From contig JAFDET010000026.1 in NCBI GenBank assembly GCA_019310195.1, positions 1 to 16,967 on the forward strand: DNA of 16,967 nucleotides, read 5' to 3'. Positions 1 through 6,958 of the stretch are shown here, piece by piece. The DNA comes from Deltaproteobacteria bacterium (GTDB lineage Bacteria; Myxococcota_A; UBA9160; JAFDET01). Every line of letters starts with the position of its first letter. Position 1 is the first letter of the stretch. The position numbers and the translations under genes are program-made. A model generated the notes under the pieces. It did no database searches. It was given only the letters and a program-made list of their open reading frames with translations, and had not been told where the DNA came from.

Positions 1-7
1 CTGCGCG

Positions 8-1020
8 TCAGCTCCGCCCCTGGAACGCGAAGTAGCTCTCACCGGGCATGAGGCGGCGTGAGCAGACGTCGCTGAAGCCGGCCTCCCGGAGCTGACCCTC
101 CATCTCGTCGACCTCCGGCAGCCGGCCGCAGCCCTCGGTGTTGGCGCTCCAGATGTCGAGCGCCTGCATCGTCGGTCCGCCACCGGCGCAGCCCGTGGTG
201 AGGAGCAGCCGGCCGCCGGGCGCCAAGAAGCCGCGCAGGTGGCGCAGCAGCGCGGGGCGTTCCTCCACCGCGAAGTAGTAGATGTTGTTGTGCAGCGTGA
301 CGAGGTCGAAAGCCGCCTCGGGCGCGCGGTCGCGCACGTCGCCCTTGTCCACGGAGGCGCGCCGGCGAGTCCCCACTCGCGCAGGTTCTGGTTGGCCAGC
401 TCCGCCACCTGAGGCTGTAGCTCCAGGCCCAGGGCCGTGAGCTCCGGGTTGCGCCCGGCCGCGTAGCGGATGTGAGTGCCGGTTCCGGCGCCCACCTCGA
501 GGAGGCGGACCGGGCCGCTCGGCAGCACCGCGTCGTCGATGGCCTCCTGGACGAAGGGCTCGATCACCCGGGACGAGCGGGCGATCAGCACGCCGTCCTG
601 GTCGTCCAGGGTGAATCGCCGTCCGCTCTGCAGCCGCTCCGGAGTCTCGACCAGCAGCCGGTGGTGGAGCGTGGCGACCTCTTCGAGGATCGCGGCGATG
701 GCGTCGTTGTCCGGGTCGGCCAGCTTGCGCGCCAGGAAGCCGCGAAGCGTGTACGCGCCGTTGCGATGGGCCAGCTCTCCCAGCCGTACGCCCATGTCGA
801 GCCAGGTCCGCAGTCCGTCGCTGTCGGCCGCGTCGGGCGCAAACTCGTCGGCGAGCCGATCGAGCGGCAACGCAGCGTCGGCCAGACGGCGTAGCAGCCC
901 CGCGCGCGCGGCGGCGGCCAGCCACGTGACCCGGTAGTAGGGCGTTGCCAGGCGCGTCGCGCGCAGTAGCAGGCGCAGCTGTCCGCGGCGCCACAGCTGG
1001 CTCAGTGTCTTGACTCTCAT
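8..1020 (-). pseudogene. Class I SAM-dependent methyltransferase, interrupted by one frameshift
   Basis: From the ATG at 1018-1020 one frame runs for about 220 residues. It has a helical N-terminal region and then the SAM-binding motif LLEVGAGTGTH (residues 173-183). Near 355-368 the similarity jumps to another frame, which continues with a GDVRDR segment, AFDLVTLHNNIYYF and LAPGGRLLLTTG before a TGA at 8-10. Restoring one base in the GGCGCGCC stretch would give a single protein of about 337 residues with motifs I to post-III in the normal order. GGAG lies 8 bases before the start. The gene begins 19 bases after the TetR gene upstream, so the two are probably co-transcribed. The substrate is unknown. 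The break may be a true pseudogene or a sequencing/assembly error in a GC run. Confidence 0.75.
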
Positions 1021-1039
1021 CGCGCTGCTCCGTTCTCCA

Positions 1040-1684
1040 TCAGGTTGGTGTGCCCCGTGCTGCCGCCCCGGCCAGGCCTTCGAGCTGAAGCTCCAGGGCC
1101 CGGCGCAGGCCGGCCTCGGCCTGCCCGCGGGACGCCACGGCGCCGGCCAGCCACGCCTGGACCCAGAAGCTGTAGTGGGCGAAGAGGGCCGCGCTCTGCT
1201 CCAGCGGCGTCACGTCGCTGCGCAGCTCGCCTCGCGAGCGCGGACCGGCCAGCACGTCTTCGATGCAGCCGAGATACTCCGCCGTCAGCGCGCCCATGGC
1301 GTTGGGTTCGTGATCGCGCAGGAAGAGCTCTTCGACGATCAGCTTGGAGAGGGCCGGATTGCGGGCGTAGAAGGCGATGAACTCGCCGAACAGGCTCATG
1401 AGCGCGTCGATCAGGTTCGGGGCGGCCGCCGCCTTTTCTCGACCGCTGCGGAACCGGTCCCGCGCCTCGTTGCGAAACACCAGGAAGAGCAGCTCGCGCT
1501 TGTCGCGCACGTAGAGGAAGAGCGTGCCGGTGCCGATGCCCGCGCGGCGGCAGATCTCGCGGGCCGTGGTCGCCTCGAAGCCCTGGCGTTCGAAGAGGTG
1601 GCGAGCCGCGGCCAGGATGCGGGCCCGCTTCTCGCGCTTGTTGCGCTCGCGCAGGCTCTCCGGCTGGCTGGGTGCGGCGGACAT
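1040..1684 (-). CDS. TetR/AcrR-family transcriptional regulator
   Basis: This 214-residue protein has the usual TetR length. The N-terminal helix-turn-helix is visible at about residues 20-67: ARILAAARHLFERQGFEATT, then the recognition-helix region AGIGTGTLFLYVRDKREL. The C-terminal ligand/dimerisation part is all helical and not diagnostic, so the effector cannot be named. The gene is divergent from the cytochrome P450 gene across a 153-base gap that holds paired TGAACA half-sites. It probably controls that promoter and its own, a common TetR arrangement. No strong ribosome-binding site precedes the ATG (only GAGC about 6 bases upstream). The frameshifted methyltransferase follows on the same strand. 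Confidence 0.9.
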   Translation of the reverse strand: MSAAPSQPESLRERNKREKRARILAAARHLFERQGFEATTAREICRRAGIGTGTLFLYVRDKRELLFLVFRNEARDRFRSGREKAAAAPNLIDALMSLFGEFIAFYARNPALSKLIVEELFLRDHEPNAMGALTAEYLGCIEDVLAGPRSRGELRSDVTPLEQSAALFAHYSFWVQAWLAGAVASRGQAEAGLRRALELQLEGLAGAAARGTPT

Positions 1685-1699
1685 GGCTTGCTCGAAAAG

Positions 1700-1727
1700 T
1701 GAACATGATCAAGTATGAGCGTGTTCA
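1700..1727. promoter_or_regulatory. Candidate TetR operator, site 1
   Basis: TGAACA at 1700-1705 is matched by its perfect inverse TGTTCA at 1722-1727, 16 bases apart. The pair brackets the putative -10 of the tetR promoter. The 28-base span fits the size of TetR-family operators. The same half-site recurs in front of the P450 gene. That it is bound by the divergent TetR protein is inference. Confidence 0.4.
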
Positions 1728-1786
1728 GAAATTATGCAAGACCACGCAGGCCACACATCCGCCTCGCAGCGTGCGTCCTCACCTAT

Positions 1787-1814
1787 TGAACAAAGTCGCT
1801 CTTCTGTTAAACAG
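1787..1814. promoter_or_regulatory. Candidate TetR operator, site 2, with palindrome CTGTTAAACAG
   Basis: TGAACA (1787-1792) is followed after 12 bases by TGTTAA (1805-1810), a 5-of-6 match to the inverse half-site. Overlapping it is the 11-base palindrome CTGTT-A-AACAG (1804-1814), which is perfect apart from its central base. The cluster lies just upstream of the P450 ribosome-binding site, where a bound repressor would block transcription. Confidence 0.35.
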
Positions 1815-1837
1815 TTTCGACCCACCCGGAGGTCCCG

Positions 1838-3049
1838 ATGTCCGCCGAATCCCAGCCCGTCTTCGAACCCCGCGGCGCCGAGACCTGGCGCGACCCTTTC
1901 GGCATGTACAAGGCCCTGCGCGATCGCGACCCGGTGCACCACGTCCCGGACAACGGCGAGGGCGAGGACTACTGGGTGCTGTCGCGCTTCGGACACGTGA
2001 TCGACGCGGCGGTGGACGCGGGCACCTTCTCCTCCGCCCAGGGACTCACCTTCCGCTACGGCGAGATGGAGAAGGTGGGGGTCGAGGCGCCCATCGTGAT
2101 GATGGACCCGCCCGAGCACACTTCGCTGCGCAAGCTCTCGGTCAAGAAGTTCACGCCTCAGCAAGTCGTGGAGCTCGAGCCGCTGCTCCGGGAGTTCGTC
2201 GTAGAGCGCGTAGAGCGCCTGCGCGAGCAGGGAGAAGGGGACGTCGTCGAGACGCTGCTGAAGCCGCTTCCCAGCCTGGTGGTCGCCCATTTCCTGGGGG
2301 TGCCGCGGGAGGACCGCGAGCTCTTCGATCGCTGGAGCTACGCGATCGTGGCAGCCAACGCCTTGGGCGACGTACTGACCGCCGCCGAGGCCGTGGGCGA
2401 GATGATGGGCTACTTCGCTGGGCTCATCGAGAAGCGCAGGACCGACCCGGGTGAAGACATCATCTCGGCTCTGGTTCACGGAAGACTCAACACCGGCGAG
2501 GAAGTCTCGCCGGCCAAGATCCTGGGCATGGGCTTCACCATGGTGACCGGCGGCAACGACACCACCACCGGACTTCTCGGTGGGGCGTTGGAGCTGCTGA
2601 CCGAGCACCCGGACCAGCGCGCGCGGCTGCGCGACGATCCCGCGCTCCTGAAGAACGCCGTCGATGAGTTTCTGCGCCTGACCTCGCCCGTGCAGGGCCT
2701 GGCCCGCACGAGCACCCGCGACGTGGAGATCGAGGGCAAGGTCATCCCGGAGGGCCGCAAGGTGATGCTCCTGTACGGCTCCGCGAACCGCGACGAGCGA
2801 GAGTTCGGCCCCCACGCCGCGGAGTTCGACGTGACGCGCAAGATCCGCCGCATCATGAGCTTCGGCTATGGGCCGCACCATTGCATCGGTGCGGCGATTG
2901 CGCGGCTGCAGGCGCGGGTGGCCCTGGAGGAGCTGCTCTCGCGCTGCCCCGACTTTACGGTGGACGCGGCGGCCGGCCGCTACGCGCCGGGTCACTTCGT
3001 GCGCCGCTACGAGTCGCTTCCGTTCACGGCCAAGGGAGCCGCTGCGTGA
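1838..3049 (+). CDS. Cytochrome P450 (soluble bacterial class)
   Basis: This 403-residue protein has the normal length for a soluble bacterial P450 and no membrane anchor. Visible landmarks are MMDPPEHTSLRKL in the C-helix region, the I-helix oxygen-activation motif GGNDTTT (D241, T242), the K-helix ExxR as EFLR (residues 277-280), and the heme loop FGYGPHHCIG with ligand Cys349. Such enzymes mono-oxygenate small hydrophobic substrates with electrons from a ferredoxin and reductase. Neither partner is encoded in this window, so they must come from elsewhere. The substrate cannot be told from sequence. GGAGG sits 5 bases before the ATG. The stop overlaps the next TetR gene by 4 bases, so the two are translationally coupled, and the gene is divergent from another TetR gene. 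Confidence 0.95.
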   Translation: MSAESQPVFEPRGAETWRDPFGMYKALRDRDPVHHVPDNGEGEDYWVLSRFGHVIDAAVDAGTFSSAQGLTFRYGEMEKVGVEAPIVMMDPPEHTSLRKLSVKKFTPQQVVELEPLLREFVVERVERLREQGEGDVVETLLKPLPSLVVAHFLGVPREDRELFDRWSYAIVAANALGDVLTAAEAVGEMMGYFAGLIEKRRTDPGEDIISALVHGRLNTGEEVSPAKILGMGFTMVTGGNDTTTGLLGGALELLTEHPDQRARLRDDPALLKNAVDEFLRLTSPVQGLARTSTRDVEIEGKVIPEGRKVMLLYGSANRDEREFGPHAAEFDVTRKIRRIMSFGYGPHHCIGAAIARLQARVALEELLSRCPDFTVDAAAGRYAPGHFVRRYESLPFTAKGAAA

Positions 3050-3621
3050 GCAGCGCGTGGCTTCGCGAGGAGGAGCCGGACGCGGCGGTGGCGAAGATCC
3101 TGGCCGCGGCCGACAGGGCATTCGTCGAAGTGGGCGTCGCCGACGCGCGCATGTCCACCATCGCCGACTACGCGGGCTGCTCCCGCGGCACGCTCTACCG
3201 CTACTTCAAGAACCGCCACGAGCTGCACATCGCGTACGTCGAGCAGGCGGCCCACGAGATGATGGTGCGCGTGCGGAGCGGGCTGCGGGGGATCGAGGAT
3301 CCTCACGAGCGCCTGGTGGAGAGTATCGTGCGCTCGGTACGCGAGGTGCGGCGCAACCCGGGGACCGCAGCGTGGTTCGACCCCGGGGTCTCCGGGCTGG
3401 CCGCGCGCATGGGCCGCTCTTCGGAAGTGGTGGATCGCCTGACGACCCCCTTCGTCTCGGAGCTCTTCGGAACCCAGGGACGCGACCCGGAGAGCCGCAT
3501 GCGCGCGCGCTGGCTGGTGCGCGTCATCGTCTCTCTGCTCGCCCTGCCCGGCGACAGCGAGGAAGAAGAGCGCGCGCAGGTCGAGCGCTTCGTGGCGCCG
3601 GTGCTGCTGCCGGGCTCCTAG
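3046..3621 (+). CDS. TetR/AcrR-family transcriptional regulator, coupled to the P450
   Basis: I chose the GTG at 3046-3048 as start. It overlaps the P450 stop as GTGA and has GGGAG about 8 bases upstream. It gives 191 residues with the HTH in the correct N-terminal place: KILAAADRAFVEVGV, then AGCSRGTLYRYFKNRHEL at about residues 43-60. Longer in-frame starts inside the P450 gene would add a region with no domain logic. The C-terminal half is a generic TetR ligand domain. Co-translation with the P450 suggests it senses the substrate or product of that enzyme, but it may act elsewhere in the genome. Its stop codon shares the bases CTAG with the stop of the convergent gene that follows. Confidence 0.9.
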   Translation: MSSAWLREEEPDAAVAKILAAADRAFVEVGVADARMSTIADYAGCSRGTLYRYFKNRHELHIAYVEQAAHEMMVRVRSGLRGIEDPHERLVESIVRSVREVRRNPGTAAWFDPGVSGLAARMGRSSEVVDRLTTPFVSELFGTQGRDPESRMRARWLVRVIVSLLALPGDSEEEERAQVERFVAPVLLPGS

Positions 3622-4085
3622 CGCGGAGCGGCCGCCACCTGCTTGGGCGCTGCGGCCTCGAGCTGCTCCGCCGTCGTCTCGAGCGCGGCCATGTCGGCCT
3701 TCAGCGGCTTCTCGACGCCGGCCAGCCAGACGTGGCGATTGCCCACGCGCATCCAGAAGACACCCGGGAAGGGCGGTTCTTCGGTCACGAACACGCGACG
3801 GCTCTTGACGCGGTAGCGGGCGAGCTCCACGCGTTCGCCGTCGTCGCGCTTCAGGCGTGCGGAACGGATCACCTTGCGCACCAGCGAGGTTCCCTCGTCG
3901 ATGCCGGGCAGCCAGTAGGCCTCACCGCGGTGACGCTCGCCGTAGTGGCCGGCGGGCACCTCGGGCGTCACGAAGACGGGGCCGAAGGCGGTCTCCAACA
4001 GCACGGCGTCGGAGACGGCCGGGCCGGGCTGTGCGCCGCCCGGCGTCGCCAGGAGCATGAGTACGAGAAGTGCTGCGCCTTGCAT
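3618..4085 (-). CDS. Small exported protein of unknown function
   Basis: This 155-residue protein begins MQGAALLVLMLLATPGGAQP, a typical signal peptide with cleavage likely near residue 18, so the product is probably periplasmic. GGAGG lies 7 bases before the ATG, which supports this start. The mature part has aromatic and charged stretches (YWLPGIDEGTSLVRKV, EEPPFPGVFWMRVGN) and then an Ala/Glu-rich, helix-prone tail from about residue 128. I do not recognise a family. It is convergent with the TetR gene, sharing a 4-base overlap, and divergent from the dehydrogenase gene. Nothing in the context defines its role. Confidence 0.75.
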   Translation of the reverse strand: MQGAALLVLMLLATPGGAQPGPAVSDAVLLETAFGPVFVTPEVPAGHYGERHRGEAYWLPGIDEGTSLVRKVIRSARLKRDDGERVELARYRVKSRRVFVTEEPPFPGVFWMRVGNRHVWLAGVEKPLKADMAALETTAEQLEAAAPKQVAAAPR

Positions 4086-4235
4086 GCCAGATCCTCCAGA
4101 GGGGGCATGTTCAGTTCCTCGACCTGCCGCCGTGGCGACTTGAGCCCGAAGTTGCGCATGGGTGATAGGTCTCCCCGTGGGGAGCTGATGGCAGGCGTCC
4201 TCCGTGCCTCTGGTACCGTTTCGCGGGAGGTTCCT
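4086..4235. promoter_or_regulatory. Divergent intergenic region with two hairpins
   Basis: This 150-base gap lies between the exported-protein gene and the dehydrogenase gene. Two inverted repeats are visible: a 7-bp stem at 4135-4141/4149-4155 (one G-U pair as RNA, loop GAGCCCG), and CTCCCC-GT-GGGGAG at 4171-4184. The first lies about 50 bases before the exported-protein start, the second about 50 bases before the dehydrogenase start. GGGAGG at 4225-4230 is the dehydrogenase ribosome-binding site. I see no convincing sigma-70 promoter. The hairpins could be a leader, an operator, or a remnant of a dispersed repeat. Confidence 0.4.
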
Positions 4236-5060
4236 GTGTCGACTGACCCCTTTCGTGGACGTGTGGCCGTCATCACCGGTGGAGGCGGCGGGATCGGATC
4301 CGCTCTGGCGCGGGCCTTCGCGGCCCGGGGGGCCCGCGTGGCCCTGGCCGATGTGGATCTGGAGGCCGCCGCGCGGGTGGCCAAGGAGCTGGAGGCCGAC
4401 GGCGCGGAGGCCGTGCCCTTCGCCGTAGACGTGACCGACCGGACGGACGTTCACCGCCTGGCCGACACCGTGTGCGAGCGTTTCGGCGGGGTCCACATCA
4501 TCTGCAACAACGCGGGCGTGGCCATGGGCGGCGAGATGTGGAGCGCCCCCATGCAGGACTGGGAGTACACCATGTCGGTGAACTTCTGGGGCGTGCTCTA
4601 CGGCGTGCAGGCCTTCGTATCGCGGATCCTGGAGCACGGCGAGGGCGGCCACGTGGTGAACACCGCGTCGATGGCGGGCCTCACCGGCATGAGCTTCCTG
4701 GGCATGTACTGCGCGTCGAAGTTCGCCGTGGTGGGACTCACCGAGTCGCTCTCGCGTGAGCTGCGCGGCCGCGGCATCGGCGTGTCGGTGCTCTGCCCCA
4801 TGATCGTGCAGACCAACATCGACCGGAACTCGCTGGCGCGTCACCCGGATCCGGAGCGGCGCAAGGCCGCCGCCGCGGCGCCGCCCAACGTTACCGCACC
4901 GCCCATGCGCGGCGGCGTGATCCAAGCCGACCAGGTCGCCGGGAAGGTGGTCCGCGCCATCGATGCCGGCGAGCTCTACATCTTCACCCACCCGGAGCAG
5001 CGAGAGATCCTGAGCCGGCGCGCCCAGCGCATCGACGCGGCCTTCGGATCTCCGAGCTAG
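4236..5060 (+). CDS. Short-chain dehydrogenase/reductase (classical SDR)
   Basis: This 274-residue NAD(P)-dependent oxidoreductase carries the full classical SDR signature: TGGGGGIG cofactor loop (14-21), NNAG (91-94), Ser145 in NTASMAG, and the YCASK catalytic pair Tyr158/Lys162. An acidic residue at the end of beta-2 (ALAD, D39) favours NAD(H) over NADP(H), by family rule. The GTG at 4236-4238 is chosen because GGGAGG sits 5 bases upstream and the Rossmann strand then begins at about residue 9. The C-terminal substrate-binding part (HPEQREIL near the end) is not diagnostic, so the alcohol or ketone substrate is unknown. The mrp-type gene follows after 9 bases, which suggests one transcript. 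Confidence 0.92.
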   Translation: MSTDPFRGRVAVITGGGGGIGSALARAFAARGARVALADVDLEAAARVAKELEADGAEAVPFAVDVTDRTDVHRLADTVCERFGGVHIICNNAGVAMGGEMWSAPMQDWEYTMSVNFWGVLYGVQAFVSRILEHGEGGHVVNTASMAGLTGMSFLGMYCASKFAVVGLTESLSRELRGRGIGVSVLCPMIVQTNIDRNSLARHPDPERRKAAAAAPPNVTAPPMRGGVIQADQVAGKVVRAIDAGELYIFTHPEQREILSRRAQRIDAAFGSPS

Positions 5061-5069
5061 ACTCTTCCC

Positions 5070-6164
5070 ATGCCCCCCAGTGAATCCGACGTCCTCGAGG
5101 CGCTGCGCCCGATCATCGACCCCGACTTCGGCAAGAGCATCGTCGAGTTGGGATTCGTCAAGAACCTCCGTATCGACGGCGGCCGGGTCGCCTTCGACAT
5201 CGAGCTGACCACGCCGGCGTGCCCGGTGAAGGCCGAGTTCGAGCGCCAGGCCCGTGAGCGCGTCGAGGCGCTGCCGCAGGTGGATGCCGTCGAGGTGTCC
5301 ATGACGGCCCAGACCCGAGGGCGGGCTCTCGAGCCGCAGTCGGACGTGCTGCCCGGAGTCCGCAACACCATCGCGGTGGCTTCCGGGAAGGGCGGCGTCG
5401 GCAAGAGCACGGTGGCGCTCAACCTGGCCCTGGCGCTCCGCGACACCGGCGCCACGGTCGGCCTGATGGACTGCGACGTCTACGGACCGTCGCTTCCGCT
5501 GCTGACCGGGGTGAGCGGGCGCCCCCGCGCCGAGGAGCAGCGCATCTTCCCGCACGAGGGATGGGGTCTGAAGCTCATGTCCATGGGCTTCTTCCTGACG
5601 GAAGACTCGCCGGTCATCTGGCGCGGTCCCATGGTGCACGGCCTGATCCGGCAGTTCCTGACCGACGTCGACTGGGGCGAGCTGGACTACCTGGTGCTGG
5701 ATCTCCCGCCGGGTACCGGCGACGCGGCGCTTACGCTGACCCAGCAGGCGCCGCTCTCGGGCGCGGTGATCGTGACCACCGCCAACGACCTGTCGCTGAT
5801 CGACGCGCGCAAGGGCCTCAAGATGTTCGAGAAGGTGGGCGTGCCGGTGCTGGGCATCGTGGAGAACATGTCCTACTTCACGCCGCCGGACCTGCCCGAT
5901 CGCAAGTACCACATCTTCGGCGAAGGCGGTGGGCGGCGCGTGGCCGACGAGCTGGGCGTCGCTTTCCTGACCGAGCTGCCCATCGATTCGCGCGTGGTCG
6001 AGGGCGGCGACGCCGGCAAGCCGGTCTTCACCTCGGCGCCGGACGCGCCCATCGTCGAAGCGTTCCGGGAGCTGGCGGGTACCGTAGCGCGCAAGCTGGC
6101 CGTCCTGGCCGAAACCACCCCCGAGATCGCCGACGGCAACATCACCTGGGTCGGCGACCTCTAG
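5070..6164 (+). CDS. mrp: Mrp/ApbC-family P-loop ATPase (Fe-S carrier-like)
   Basis: This is a 364-residue two-domain protein. An N-terminal MIP18/DUF59 domain (about 1-85, with the conserved TPACP) is followed by a MinD/ParA-like ATPase with the deviant Walker A GKGGVGKST (106-114) and MDCDVYGPSLP (switch I region). Family members bind and hand over iron-sulfur clusters in the cytoplasm. The cluster-binding CPxC motif that usually follows ENMSYF is absent. Residues 271-280 read TPPDLPDRKY, so any cluster would have to be held differently. The start has no clear ribosome-binding site, and translation may be helped by the dehydrogenase gene ending 9 bases upstream. A hairpin at 6177-6254 follows the stop. 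Confidence 0.93.
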   Translation: MPPSESDVLEALRPIIDPDFGKSIVELGFVKNLRIDGGRVAFDIELTTPACPVKAEFERQARERVEALPQVDAVEVSMTAQTRGRALEPQSDVLPGVRNTIAVASGKGGVGKSTVALNLALALRDTGATVGLMDCDVYGPSLPLLTGVSGRPRAEEQRIFPHEGWGLKLMSMGFFLTEDSPVIWRGPMVHGLIRQFLTDVDWGELDYLVLDLPPGTGDAALTLTQQAPLSGAVIVTTANDLSLIDARKGLKMFEKVGVPVLGIVENMSYFTPPDLPDRKYHIFGEGGGRRVADELGVAFLTELPIDSRVVEGGDAGKPVFTSAPDAPIVEAFRELAGTVARKLAVLAETTPEIADGNITWVGDL

Positions 6165-6176
6165 CCTCCTGCACTG

Positions 6177-6254
6177 AGGGACGTTCCTGCATAACTGCAC
6201 GGAGTACCAGTCTTGTAGGAGTGGTACCCAATGCAGTTATGCAGGAACGTCCCT
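6177..6254. repeat. Intergenic hairpin with 23-bp perfect arms
   Basis: The left arm 6177-6199 begins AGGGACGTTCCTGC. It is matched base for base by the inverse at 6232-6254. The 32-base loop has its own inner pair, GTACCA (6204-6209) and TGGTAC (6222-6227), so it can extend the stem. The element lies between two convergent genes, 12 bases after the mrp stop and 11 before the stop of the LolA-like gene, and could end transcription from both sides. No T-run follows either arm, so it is not a textbook intrinsic terminator. Size and placement resemble REP-like palindromes moved by Y1 transposases. Confidence 0.85.
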
Positions 6255-6265
6255 GAACGCAGCCT

Positions 6266-6958
6266 CTAGGTGCCGTCGCGGTGGCGGCCGTGGAGCAGTG
6301 CGCCGTAGAGCACCGGCAGGACCGGTGGCGCATTGGCCGTCTTCTGCAGGTACTCATTGTAGGTGAGGCGCTGCAGGCGGATGCGTGCGTCGGGCCGGAA
6401 GAAGCGCTCGGGGGGCACCAGCGTCCGGTCCCAGCTCGTGTACTGCACCGCGCGCTTCGCGCTGGTGGCGCGGTCGAAGATCTCCACGCGGAGCGGGATC
6501 CGGGGCCCGTCGGCCGGTGTCCAGACCTCGCGCCGGCCCTGGCGATCCGAGAGGCGGTACACGGCCACTGCCTCGGCGCCCTGCTTCTCCGTCCGCACCA
6601 GCTCGCCTCCCTGCTCGACGATGAGCTGGGCTTCCATGGCGAACGGTCTCTCGCCGCTGGCATCCTCCTCCAGGGCGCGTCGGCTGCGCTCCACCGCCAG
6701 CCCGGTGCCGCTGATCTCGTCGACCACGTAGTACCAGTCGCGGTGCACCAGGGTGACGATCGGCCTGCCCTGGACGACGGTCTGGGCCCGCATGCTGCGG
6801 CCCTTGGACCAGAAGTACGTGATCGTGAGGCCCGTCGGGCCTTCGCTGATGGCCCGGCTGTGCCAGGTCTCGGCATCCTCCGCAGCGCCGGCCGGGGCCG
6901 GAGTGGACAGGGCGAGTGCTGCGACCAGCGCGATCCATGCATGGCGATGGCGGGTCAT
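6266..6958 (-). CDS. Exported LolA-like/DUF4412-like protein
   Basis: This 230-residue protein has a signal peptide (WIALVAALALSTPAPAGA, cleavage about residue 25). The mature part is rich in beta strands, with repeated hydrophobic/aromatic stretches such as LTITYFWSKGRSM, TLVHRDWYYVVDE and KQGAEAVAVYRLSD. This pattern resembles LolA-fold periplasmic carriers and DUF4412 proteins, but I cannot name a family with certainty. The ATG overlaps the stop of the upstream phosphodiesterase gene as ATGA, and GAGGAG lies about 11 bases before it. Coupled translation suggests the two exported products act together in the periplasm, perhaps on a lipid or phosphoester substrate. That link is inference. 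Confidence 0.7.
   Translation of the reverse strand: MTRHRHAWIALVAALALSTPAPAGAAEDAETWHSRAISEGPTGLTITYFWSKGRSMRAQTVVQGRPIVTLVHRDWYYVVDEISGTGLAVERSRRALEEDASGERPFAMEAQLIVEQGGELVRTEKQGAEAVAVYRLSDRQGRREVWTPADGPRIPLRVEIFDRATSAKRAVQYTSWDRTLVPPERFFRPDARIRLQRLTYNEYLQKTANAPPVLPVLYGALLHGRHRDGT

Larger units (their letters stand above)
1685..1837. promoter_or_regulatory. Divergent promoter region between tetR and the P450 gene
   Basis: This 153-base gap is clearly less GC-rich than the flanking genes. Toward tetR a weak promoter can be read on the minus strand: TTGCAT (complement of 1734-1739), 16 bases, then CATACT (complement of 1712-1717). Toward the P450 gene a weak candidate is TTGAAC (1786-1791), 16 bases, then TAAACA (1808-1813). 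Both are poor matches to the sigma-70 consensus, and promoters cannot be assigned firmly in this lineage. GGAGG at 1828-1832 sits 5 bases before the P450 ATG and is a strong ribosome-binding site. Confidence 0.5.

Noticed and set aside
2868..4235. N-terminal extension of the dehydrogenase frame back into the P450 gene
   Set aside because: It would pass through the TetR gene in another frame and has no domain. A GTG with GGGAGG at 4225-4230 gives a normal SDR start.
3618..6200. Long minus-strand frame opposite the dehydrogenase and mrp genes
   Set aside because: The plus strand carries clear SDR and Mrp motifs. The antisense product is His/Arg-rich and has no motif apart from the exported protein at its end.
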